From Numida meleagris (taxonomy: Eukaryota; Chordata; Aves; Galliformes; Numididae), in assembly GCF_002078875.1 (NCBI RefSeq), contig NC_034409.1, positions 107,246,935 to 107,310,934 of the forward strand: a stretch of 64,000 nucleotides of DNA, written 5' to 3'. Made by a program: the position numbers and the translations under genes. This document shows positions 1-12,100 of the stretch, piece after piece (positions within the stretch are counted from its first letter, which is position 1; every line of letters begins with the position of its first letter). A model generated the notes under the pieces. The model had not been told where the DNA came from, did not search any database, and worked only from the letters and a program-made list of their open reading frames with translations.

Positions 1-1
1 A

Positions 2-122
2 TGGATGGTATGTCCCCGGATGTACTACAAAACACAGTACCATACTGTTGAAGTCCCTGAGACCATCAACCTTACAGATTGCTGTGAAGGATATGAACAA
101 GTTGGGCTCTACTGCTCTTTAG
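2..122 (+). CDS. UMODL1: UMODL1 exon: end of EMI domain
   Basis: The window opens inside this exon, in the frame starting at position 2. It encodes residues 1-40, with paired Tyr, a Cys near the start and a Cys-Cys-x-Gly-Tyr motif near the end, as in the C-terminal half of EMI domains, small Cys-rich modules used for protein-protein contacts. One sequon (Asn-Leu-Thr) is present. The donor TTAG|GTAAGT is full consensus and leaves phase 1. The true exon start is upstream of the window. Confidence 0.85.
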   Translation, partial: GWYVPGCTTKHSTILLKSLRPSTLQIAVKDMNKLGSTAL

Positions 123-3100
123 GTAAGTTTCAATCAGATTAGTTGTTGAAATAAATGCTTTTGCTGAAAGAGAATTCATTTAAACTGAAACTTGTAAAAA
201 CTTAATTCAGCTCTGGGCTATATGTTCACTGAAACAAATGAGTCTGCAAAAATCCACAGTACACTTAGTCAACATGATAAAGAGTAGACCTGAAACATTA
301 ATGCTCCTGGTTTTTCCTATATGCCACACTTATTCACAAATTCACCAAAGTTCCAGGTGAGCAAGAAGAAGGCTCTTGCTTGTTATCTTTCAAAGGGCTT
401 ATTATTTGTCCTGGTTCAGGCCAATATCTGCTGCCAAGTGGGGTAACTCATGTAGCCTTGCAATGTGCTGCTTCTGCTCGCTATGCTTGCATTTAACTCT
501 AGGAACTTTCTTCTTATAAGTAATTTAGGATGCATTTAGGATACTATTTCCTTTGATCTGGAGCAGTTTCCTGGCTGCTAACCCAATTTTGGTGTTAATT
601 TGAAACAACCTAAGTCTTTGGGCAAGACGGTACCACCTGCTTTCCTACCAAAACTACATTAGGATCCAGTCTCTCAGGTACTGCCTTGGTTACTTAGGAC
701 TATGTTGTTGAAAACAGTGAACATTTTAGTGAATCTGATCTAACTTATGAGTTACAGTAAGACTCTACTCTAGGGGACTTAAACATCTTTGACTCAAGAT
801 GGAAGCTTTTCCCACTTCCCACATTACTATTACCACATTTCAACAGGAAATTCTTTACTTTTAGCAATAATTGACTCAGAGTTGGAAGGGATTCTTTGGG
901 AAAAATGGGTTTCCGGAGAATCTCCAATGGGTTCCTCTGACAAAGTCCCGTATTTGTTGGTCTACCAAACTAAGTTTCTGTAACTTGACATGTTTCCAGT
1001 AGCATTAAAATAGAGTGAAATATTTTGTGAATCCTTTGTGGTAAAGCAGGGATTTACTTTGTTTTACATGAAGTTCTTTAAGAACTTCTGTTATCAAGCT
1101 GACTTTATGCTTGCAAAAAAATTGTTCAGGTAGCATTTTGCACTGGATTGTATGTATTTGTTTGAGAAGATTCAAATTATACCTATATAACTTTTTTTTT
1201 ATTAAATGCAACTTTTTATTAAAAGTTGCATGCTTATAACCTGAACAGGCATCTTGGATTAGATAGGACAGCACTAGACTGTTCCAGCACCCAGAAAACG
1301 TCTACAAGACTTTTTGTCTCTGGTTTTCAGCATGACATTGCTTTTTTTTTTGTTTCCCCTTTCCATGGAAATTTACATAATGTCAACACTGTGACAAAAG
1401 TGTCAAAAGGGAAGGTCAAAAAGATCAAAAAGGAAAGGTCCTATTGCAGCCCTGGCTCTCCTTTTGGGTCACAAGATTTAAGTGATTGAGTTCCATGGGA
1501 ATGTCCCTGAACTCGTCCCTGCATTGGATCATATAATGAGACATGAGAGGCTATGAGCCATATGTCTTGTCATGGGATGCATCAAGAAGAATGTGTTCAT
1601 CCTACCTTTAAATTACTTCAGAGCATTAGAAAATGAACCTCCAAACTTTTTTAACAAGATTTTCTCAACAGTTGCTAGTAGAATATTGTATCTAGCAGGA
1701 AAATGCTTTTAACAGAAAGATTGGAACCCAGAAGTTGTCACTGTGTTTTATTCTTAAAACAATCTGCTAGAGAAGAAGAGAAGTGTAACTAGTCAAACAT
1801 CACCCCTTGCTACTGTATCCTGTAATTGCTTTGTCTCAGTGACTGTGGTGGAATGTCAGCCAGGGCAAAATGTGACCTGCAGGTTACAGTATTTCCAGGC
1901 AGTCTTGTCTGACAAGCAAAGGACCCACCCAAAATAATACATATTTTCCAAGCAGCAGTTCCAGGCTTGAGGAAGTCTCCAGTAGGTCTAATTTATGTTG
2001 AATAGTCACTTCAGTTAGGTCCTTTCAATATGCACACATGTGCATACATGTGTGCACATGTGTAGAGTAAATAAATTAACCGAATGACAAGGCTGAGAAG
2101 CAGTTGGAGAAAACTGCTTTCTAATTCCCTAGTACAAGGAAATAACCGTGTCAGCCAGATGTTAGAGAGTGACTGGCTCGTTCTGGTTGTCTCTATTCAC
2201 ACAAGAAACCCCTTGAGGAACCATGATTTTCAAAGTGTTTCAGAACCTCTGGAAATCAAGGCTATCTTCCTGATTGGATAAAAAGTCATCCTGGTAACAC
2301 TTAATAATTTTTCCCCTATAATTATATGCCTTTTAAAAGCATCTCTACAGAAATTTTAGGCCTGAGAGGTGTCAGCAAGTTTATTTCCTGTAACTTTAAC
2401 AAATCTGTAAATCTCCTGTAAAGCTTAGCTGCAAGATTTCCAATCTACCCCTGCCACATTGTGGATATACACTCTAGGCAGGTTTGCCTGTGAAACGCTG
2501 TGGTCACCTTGACTCTTTTCCTGTCAAAGTTAATTTGGGAATATTTTAAAACATAAAAGGATTTGTCTGGCCTCTAGGTGATTTCTCTGCTTAAATTATT
2601 CCAGTATCTTTGCTTTTCAGGGCATTAGTCATATATATATATTCAATGAATGGTAATGCACTGTCTAGACACAGTCTTAAATAAATGATGAAAAGAGAAA
2701 CTGTAACTGCTGAAATTGCTGCACAGCATTCTGCTGAACTTCTGTCATTTTCTTCTTGATATTATCCACGCTGGCACGCTCTCCATCCTACCAGGAGCTG
2801 AAGAGGCTGCACCACCTTTCACAGTCATCTGGTTCTGGCTGCCCCTGACATTTTCTTTCCAGAAGGAAACATTTATCCCTGCCTGGGATATGGCAGGCTC
2901 TGCTTTTCTTATTTCTTTATTGTTGGGGCAAAAATAACTAAACCATTAGCCAAGTTGCTCTGGTAGTTCTGACTAATTGCCCATCAGTCCATTAGGATAG
3001 TATTAGACATGGGCATGCATTCACAGAAACTGCTTCACCTATTTCTAAAATCAAGTCTCTGAAAGCAAGGAAGTGCTAGAATTAATTCTAAAATTAGAGT

Positions 3101-6100
3101 TAGATGAAAACAGCCATTGTTTCCTCTCCTTCTGCCTGTGCATGCAGACAAATAACCTTCATTCCCTGACCTGGCTGCCTTGCCCCGAGGACCATATTTC
3201 CAAGGGCAGCAGAACCCCCATAGAGAGCATCCCAGCAGTGCTCCACATTCATTGTGTGGTTCAGTGCTCTGCTAAGCCTCTCTGAGCAGAGAATTATTTA
3301 TCACCTCCTGAGGTGAATCCCAGGGTGATGCCCAGACAGCACTTTATCTTCACACTGCAGGAAGGGAAGGACACTATCTGCCTTTCACAGCTGCAGCAAG
3401 GCTTGGATCACACCATTGTGTGCCCACTCTAACACTCTCGATGTGATTCCTGTTTTTCACTTATTTATTTCTATCCCCAGAGCACTCACTGCTGCCTTCA
3501 GCACAGTATGGAATGTGAAGCCTGGTGCCCTTGATGGTTACAGCGAGTGGTCCCCAATCACTAAGTGGATCTTGAGGCTCCTCAGACTTTCAGAAAACAG
3601 CTGTAAAGCTAAAAACCCATTCATTTCAGGTGTCCAGGTGGCTCCCCTGTGGGGCTTGGACCTCTCAGACCTGTATGCAGATATCTGCATGCTGGATGTC
3701 ACTGGGCCAGAGAGGGCTGTGGCGTGGCCCTCCCCAGAGCTGCGATCAGAAAGCCATGGGACAGGAGTGTTCCTGCAGGGTGGGAAAGTGCCAAAGCACT
3801 GTGCATGCTCCTGCATCATCCCACAGTTGTGTCCTGGATGAATTTCCTGGATCATGAGTGTGATCTGGTAAATATGTTCTAGTATTTCATAGGAAAGGGC
3901 ACTAAGCATTTATCAGATGCTGAGCTGGCATACCTGCATGCTGCCTACTGTCCCACTTAAGCCCTGGATAAGCAATCAGGATGGACAACATCTGAACAGG
4001 TAAAGCCTAGCAAGGCTCAAAGATGCCCAAAACAAGGTTGTACGATAAGAACCACTGGTCTTTCTTTCATAGAATTATTAAGGTTGGGAAAGGCCACTAA
4101 GATCACCTAGTCCAGCCACCAGCCTGTCACCTCTATGCCCACTGACCATGTCCCTCAGTGATGCAATTCCACATTTCTTGAACACCTCCAAGAATGGTGA
4201 CTCCACCACCTCCTTGGACAGCTGTTCCTAATGTCTGACTGGAATCTCCCCTGGCACAACTTGAGGCCATTACCTCTCATCCTGTCACTGTTGCTTGAGA
4301 GAAGAGGCTGACCTCCATCTCACCACAACCTCCTTTTGTTCAGGTGGTTGTAGAGAACGATAAGGTCTATCTTGAGCCTTCTCTTCTCCAGACCAAACAA
4401 TCCCAGTTCCCTCAGCTGCTCCCCATGAGACTTGTACTTTAAGCCCCTCACAGCTTCATTACCCTTCTGTGGACACGTTCCAGGGCCTTAATGGACCTGA
4501 TGGACCAGTTGGCCAGCTTGCTCCTGAGCTTGGTGAATGGTGTAGCTCTGGGTGATCATCCCGAAGCTGATCGAAGGGAAAGTGTAAATCAAATTTGCAA
4601 AGTGAGTTTGTTGCAATTAGGTAGAAATGTGATGTGAATCCATCTCTGTTTCCGCTGATGTGAAAAGGATGGCCTTTAGGTTTTAGATAAATGGCTTGTG
4701 TGGCACCCAGCCAGGACTCAGCAGTGATTTCTGAGTTTGTATATAACCCATTAGATTGCTTACACCATATACGTGTCCAACTCATTAGTTTTATGTTTTT
4801 ATTGCCTTTCTTTTTGTTTTAAGAAATATTTATTAAAAAAATAAGTATTACTGTGTATATTAACTATATTATATATTTTACATGCGGTCCAAGATAATTC
4901 CTTTTCACTTAATGCAACCCAAGCAAGCCAAACAGTTGGACACCCATGGTTTATACCATGGTTCAACATGGCAGAAGAGGACCTGGGTGGAAGAAGCTGC
5001 TTTGAACCTCAAACCTGTTTGAACTACAACTGAAATCGGGAGGAGGTTTTCTAGCAGTAGGATCCTCTTGGGGAAGGGCTTGCAAAGTCAGTCCCAGAGT
5101 CAGCAGAGGGTCCTGCTCCATTCTAGGAAGTAGAATAGGACTATTACGCTTGCTGGACCCAGAAGGAACGTGGATCAGATTGCACAGGGTAGAGTTTTGT
5201 TAATTGCTGCCCAAAGCTCTTGTGGATCTAACACTGGCTCTGCTTAAATGCTGCTCACAGCCCCAGTAAAGTGTCTGCTCGCTCATGATTTGCACACAAA
5301 GAATATATGTCCAGTACATTAAATGCAATATAAAGGTTTGGAAAGGTGCTGTCCCATATGTGCTACATACAAATCTTTAAAATTGCATGTTCAAGTAGCC
5401 TATGTACTACTAAGAGGTCTCAGCTCAGTGGCTTCACTCTTCTCAGCTTGGGGGCTTTGGCAGGTTTTTCAGCAGAGGTGTGGACTCTCATCATTAAATG
5501 ATGTTTGTTTTTCTTAATTATCCTTCAGAGACCCTTGACAAGTATATTATGGGACAGCCCCAAAAACACAGATCAAAACCATTGGTTATAATGGACTATT
5601 TATGTAAATATAGCTGTAAGCCCTGTTGCAGAAGTGGCTGAAAATTTGCATGGTGTGTTTTGAGCTTTATTCCTGGACTGGAGATTGAGCTGGGGATTTG
5701 GAGTGCTAAAAATGAGATTTGTTCTGGAGTGTACTACAAAACCAAAGCTCTCTGTTTGCAATAGGCTTCAGTCTACCACGGATTTGCTGAGAAGGTAACC
5801 TAGCATGTGCACGTAGGAACAAGTGGCAGAGATTTAGTCTAAAACTTGACTAATCAACATCATTTGCTTATTTAAGAAGCTTATTTTGCTGAGCCTAGAA
5901 GGCATAGATTCAGTATTCCCTTCTACTTCTTGGAAACCTCAGATTTATTTTATTCAGAGCCTTCAGAAAACAAATTGAAAACCAGCAGAAATGGCACTCA
6001 TGATGGGTCTGTAATTTGCTGTAGACCTTTCATTTACTATGGACTTTACTCTCTCAAAAGTGGTTTTCCTGAACTGCAGCCTACTTCTAAGGTGAGAATA

Positions 6101-9100
6101 ATTTTGATATTTCTCCAAGCTGACTTTAATTACCTGATAGATTAATCAATAGTTTGTGGGATCAAAAATTTGTAACAGCGAAATGAATGGAAATGGTTAA
6201 ATGAAAACTCCAGATTTCTAGCGTAGACACTACCTGTTTGCTTTGATCTTTATGTATTATTTGGATTAGTCATAGCTGGCACTGAGTATATTTTATGTCT
6301 TGTAGTGCTCCAATTTCTCCAGAATTAGAATCTATTTATCTGTCTGTCTGCCTATATGTTATCATTAATGGAAAATTATCAGTTCAAAAATTCTGAGTAT
6401 TTTTACATCTTTAAATGAAATAATGGCATTTAGACTGCTGTTTTTTTCTCGTGATAATCTCTGGACAGACACATTTCTAAAATGCGTGAGGATGTGTTTT
6501 CAATAAATTAAACAGCAGTTTTATGGAAACAATTTTCTATATTTTTGTCCTCAGAAGTGGTTTTTTTTTTTTTTTTTAATTAGCGCTCAACAGGTCCAGT
6601 GTATTTGCCTCAAGACCTGGTATTTGTCCAATGGAGAATATGGAAACATCTGATTATTCTTGCACGTTCGATGCTGAATGTCCAGGGCTGAAAAAATGCT
6701 GCAACTCGTCCAAAGGAGCAGGCTGTGTGGATCCAAAGCCAGAGGGTATGTTACTGATAAATTCAAGACTGCTTCTAATAGAAATGTGCTTAATTTTTCC
6801 TTCTGAGGGTGGGAGTGGGCAGAACAACTGTTACCATAGCTCTTCATAAAACAAACATGGGAATCCGCCTTGGGTCAACTCCAGGAAATTTGATTTCCGT
6901 GCTTGTGCCCATGGGGCTGAGCAGGGTGTGCTACGGGTCCATTGGACCTTGCATGGCTTCTCCTCCTCAGCTGGCACCGCTGCCTGCAGCATATTAGAGC
7001 AGGAGCCAGCAGCTGCACGTGGACTCTTGGTAATCTCAAAGTTAAAGCTTGCTTCGGTTTCTCAGAGCCTTCCTACAGCTCCATAACTTTCTATGGCATC
7101 AGACCTCAGATGACTTGGCTGTTTTGTTCTGTACACTTCAGAAAGGATGTTCTGGTACAACGTGACAGTCCTGGTAAAAATGGATTTTAATGAATTAATT
7201 AGAGTGGATTCCCAACTTCTGAATCATTCACGCCTTTTGCATTCCATGGTATGTATGAACACAAGCGCTCTCGTGTGTTGCTCATTGTTTCCATACTTCT
7301 GTTACTCACTGACTACCACTTCCTTCAGTCCAGGAAGGAGCCCATGGTAGCCCATGGTCCCATGAGCTGGACACCACCTTGCCAGCTGCTCCGCCTATAA
7401 TTTGGGCCTAATATATTCCTAATTGGTGAATGTCAGCCTCATCCTCATGGAGCTTAAGTCAAATTGATCTAATAGCTCCTTTAGTAAATTTTTCAGGTCT
7501 CTGCCAAGGGACAGAGAAAGCTTTCATGTTCTGAAACAGAGTTTTATTAATTGTTTAAGCAGTCCATGCTGCAGCTCCAGCTCAGCTTTGGGTTTATGGC
7601 AGACTGGGTCTCGATTTCATGATCTGCAGGGTATGATGCTTTTGTAAAATGTGATAATAAGAAGAGCTCACATTGCATAAATACAGACCTAAATATTGCT
7701 GCTTTCCTGAATTTACTGAATTGGTGCTTTTTACACTCAATTTCTGATGATAATTATTGCATAGGTTATGCTTCATTGAAATACATCTGTACTGATAAAG
7801 TTTTGTTCACCTATTTTCCAGATTACTGGTGCATTACGACCCTTGAATGCCTCTGTGCACCATATCCAGAGTAACTATGCAGAAATATATGCTGGGACAG
7901 TGGCCTCTCAGGTTCTGATTGGACTGCATCAACCAGCTCCACTAGCAGTGGTTTCTTCTTCCTTGAAGAACATGGTTAAGCGTGTGTATGAAGTGATTGA
8001 CGCAGATGTGAAAGGTTATTTATTATGAGCCTGTCCGTGGGGGGAAGCCTTTTCAGCAAGTTTTGTTCCACTTGGGATTTTTTCTGTATGACTATCAATT
8101 ATAGAATCACAACAGTTTCAAGGTTGGAAAAAAACACTAAGACCACCTAGTCCAAACATCAGCCCCTCCCCACCGTGCCCACTGCCCATGTCCCTCAGTG
8201 GCACATCCACATGGTTCTTCAACACCTCCAGGGACGGTGACTCTACCACCTCCCTCGGCAGCCTGAACCACTGCCTCACCACTCTTTCTGAGAAGATATT
8301 TTTCCTGATATCTAACCTGAATCCATGGCTTTATAGTCATAGTGGATTTTTAAAACTTTGTAAAGATTACTGTAACCACATATTATAGGATGAAGATAGA
8401 ATTGTAGTTAATTTTGTAGTGAGTAGTTTGCAGGGCATGCTCATGCTTCCTCAGTTAATTTTTTTTTCTTAATAGATAAATATTTATCTATTAGGTATTC
8501 AAGTATTCATGTTTGTAGCATGAACGTTAGTTGTGTTAAGCAGTCCCTTAAGTGTTTGCATTGTTCTTGGGAAGTAGATACACTCTGGTTTTTTAGACTT
8601 GTGATGCTTTCAGTGACTTGCATTAAACAAGGAGTATTTGTGGTCTGCTAATTACTGCTGTTTATTAACCTACTTCTTTGAATGTTAAGAAAGTATTTAA
8701 ACATGTTTGATTGTTGCATACTTATCTGAACATCTTCACCCCTGACACTGATCCATAAATACTGTTTGTCGTTACTTCTTATTATGTACTGACTTTTGAA
8801 CACTCAGTCCAGCTTTCAGTGTGGTCTCTGGGCAGATTTCCTTCCCTCACCGCTGACTTCACTCAGGTGTGAATGACGCCCTGGAACTGTGAGAGAGAGC
8901 TGCTGCTAATTGTCATCATAAGCCAAACAATCTGAGTACAAAGTGATGGGCTTATGAGTGAATGGGGGATAGTTTCAGGGACAGCATTCTGATTTCATAG
9001 AATCATAGAATCATTAAGGTTGGAAAAGACCATGAAGATCTTTTGGTCTAGTCCAACCATCAACCCATCTCCATCATGCCCACTAGCCACATCCCTCAAA

Positions 9101-12100
9101 TTCAAATTTCATTGCATGTATGTAAAATCCGGAATTGTTTCAGCAGAGTTACTACAGATTTACACTGAATTTATCCTATCCAGAGCAGATCAGCCTTGAT
9201 GCTGCTATCAGTATCTGTGTAAGCTATGTTCTTCTTCCTAGATGTTGATGAGTGTTCCTATGCTGAATTCAATGCTTGTCCTGAGCAAAATACCTGTGTA
9301 AATCTGGAGGGTTATTACAGCTGCAGCCCTGAGCACCAAGAAGCATATGCCAGCCCTCACCAGCTGAGCACAAGAAAAGATGGTAAGAAATGTAGGTCTC
9401 ACCTTGGGAAATACTGAGAACGCTTCTGCAGGAGCCACCTGCTTCTGGATCACTCAGGGCCCATTGTCCTCCTGCTGGCAGGAGGTGCTGCATGAGCCAG
9501 CTTGCTGGCTGTGTCTGATGAAATGCAGTGTACTTATTTCCAAGATCCACACTGTTTCTTGTACCTCACCCTCAGCTGTCCTTTCTCACCTGACAAAGTG
9601 TCTGGCTTCAGGCCCTGACAACATGTTGCTCATTGACATTACACCTCCCCAGCTCCACGGGCAGCTGCAATTAGTGACATTACTTGTACTTGAAGTCTCC
9701 TTCCCATTTTCTGTGACTGCAGCCTGGACTCTGGCATGCTACAACCCCATCTTCAGCTGCTGCTCTGTTGCTGAGTCCTCTACTGGAAGCAGCTGGAGTT
9801 GGGCAGTATAAGAAATAATTCGTTCAACAAAGTATATAGGCGTGCACAGACACCAATGGGCCTGCTAACAGGCTTAAAGATATGGAATAAGTAAGTGTTT
9901 GCAGATTAAATAATTGAGTTAGAAAACAATTTTGCAATCCTTTAATCTAAAAAAATTGAGATAATGTATTGATTTATCCTTGTGTGATATGAAAATATGT
10001 TTAATTTCTATTTAATAATACTTCTGTTGCTGCTTTTCAGCTGCTGGAAATGTGAATGGTATTACTTTGGATTTGCTTTGTTAGGAATGCCTTAACCCTT
10101 TGATAATGCTGTTTTCCCCTTAGGCATGGCAGCATCCACTCCAAGCTCAGAGTTGGATCCCATTAATGCCAACAGCAGCTCTCCATCTATAAGTAATTCA
10201 AGTCTCTTGTCCATGACTAACCAATCTACTGATGCTGGATGCTGTAAGTGACTTTGGATTTGAATGAATATTGTCTTGCTTTAACTCAGGCACTCTGTTA
10301 TCCCTCTTTTTTTTCTGGAGCTGACTGAGTTACAGGAGGGTGTTCACAAAAATGGTGTTAGTTCTGTAGTGAATCTCCTCCTACAGAGAAGGAATGAGAG
10401 AGGATCCCCCAGTGTGAGATACAGATTAGGAGCTGTAGTGCTATGAACTGACCCCTGGAGAAGCCCCAGTATTAACCCCATGACTGATTAGAGGGATTGG
10501 CCTCCTGGAAGAGGAGGTGACAACACTGAGCTTATTGAGTTGTTGATGCCTGGCAAGCTGTCCAGTTGCAGGACCCACCACGGGACTTGGGCTGGGTAAT
10601 CAAAATCCCGCAGTGTGAGGAAGCATACCAGCAAAGGAAGTGGAAGGCTGGCACCACTTACCCTTGGCCCTACTGAATGCGTGTCCTGAGCTAGGCCTGG
10701 ATAGAGGTGCAGGATGGAGGTACTTGTCCTGTTACCAGTGCAGGAGCTCCTCCTGGCCAAAGACGCTGGACACAGTCCATGGAGATGGTGGGAGACATGA
10801 GTCAGGGAAGGTCTCCATGTCCACATTACATTGGAGTTAGCCTTTGTGAGTACTCCCTGCTATGCATTATGGCTGTCTGGGGGACTATGATGGGAACAAA
10901 GCATGAAAGATTTATCTCTATATCAGTGACTTGGGTCCTTTCAGACGAGAGTGGTCACAATCTTTTTTTTTAACAACATCCTGTTCTTCTTGTGGGAGGA
11001 AATAGCTGTCAGTTGTTCTTCGCCTAGTTCACAGAGATAGGCTGGCTTTTCTTGATCTTCATTTTTGCAGCTTCTGATCTGAGCTGTAGCTAAAGAAATT
11101 GAACTGAAGTCCCTCTAGAGGAGGGAGGTATCATCTTGTGGGTTTTTGGCAGCCCGCTGACTCAGACACCTGACAACAATGGTGTCTCACCGTAATAACT
11201 GAAGAAGACAACCCATTTTCCTTAGGGTAACCATTAGCATGAAGGAATGGATGCTGTGGCAGTAGCACACCATGGTCTCCAGTTTAGTGTGGGGGCTGAT
11301 GTTCTAGCATCTTGACCCCAGCTGTCTATGGGAAATATGTCCAGTCTAACATTGTCATCTCAGCTCTCCCTCTAGTTGGCAGAGGTGGACGGGCTCTGCT
11401 AGAGGGTAGTTCACCCTGCCCCATTTAGATACCTCCTACTCCTTCAAAGAGGGGAATCACCTCTGAAGGGCTCTGTCTTTTCCCATTGACATGACAGTGA
11501 TGGCATTGGACTAGAATGACATAAATAGCTAAAATACATGCCCCTACTTTGCTCCCAGCTTGTAAAAGCTGCGGTCTGTGGTGTTTTTCCAGGCATAAAT
11601 CAAGGCAGCCTTTGCCTGAGGACGTGCATTTTGATGATTTAAGTGACAAGCAAAGCAGGTGTAAACTCATGTAGAGTACACAGATTCACCCTTACAAACT
11701 TGTTTCTGCTGCTGGAACCTGCAGCTCTCTGTCAGATTATTAGTGTTACTATTGATTCAACACAAATATGTATCATGAAGGGAAATAAAAGCAATAAACA
11801 CCCAATAATTAATTACTCTAGTGGGATGGTTCATGGATGAGTGAACTTTGTACTGTGAATGGGATGAAATCTGTTTTGACATGATGTAAAGAGGAGCTTC
11901 CCCTATTGACTGTCAAAGTGCCTGTGTATAATGGATTTGGGATAGCAGTGTTTTAAAGATTAAATGCTGTTTTTGATGTGATGACTCTTCCTGGGACAGA
12001 TCCCTCTGCAATTATAAACCATCGAATCTTCGGCGTTACCAGCAACAGCTTTGAAATGTCCTGGCATGTCACATCTACTCTAAACCACACTTTCCAAGTC

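Larger units (their letters stand above)
123..6583 (+). other. UMODL1: UMODL1 intron (EMI to WAP)
   Basis: 6.5 kb. It holds a strictly alternating purine-pyrimidine tract at 2028-2064 and a minus-strand CR1 fragment at 4068-4495. Otherwise it is AT-rich anonymous sequence in which I see no gene. Confidence 0.8.
8015..9241 (+). other. UMODL1: UMODL1 intron with weak donor and two CR1 pieces
   Basis: 1227 bases, GTTATT ... CCTAG. Contains minus-strand CR1 fragments at 8101-8321 and 8995-9098. Confidence 0.8.

Noticed and set aside
3538..3909. Several overlapping open frames of 75-141 codons near 3.4-3.9 kb
   Set aside because: All strands and frames are open at once in a locally GC-rich part of an intron; no domain recognised.
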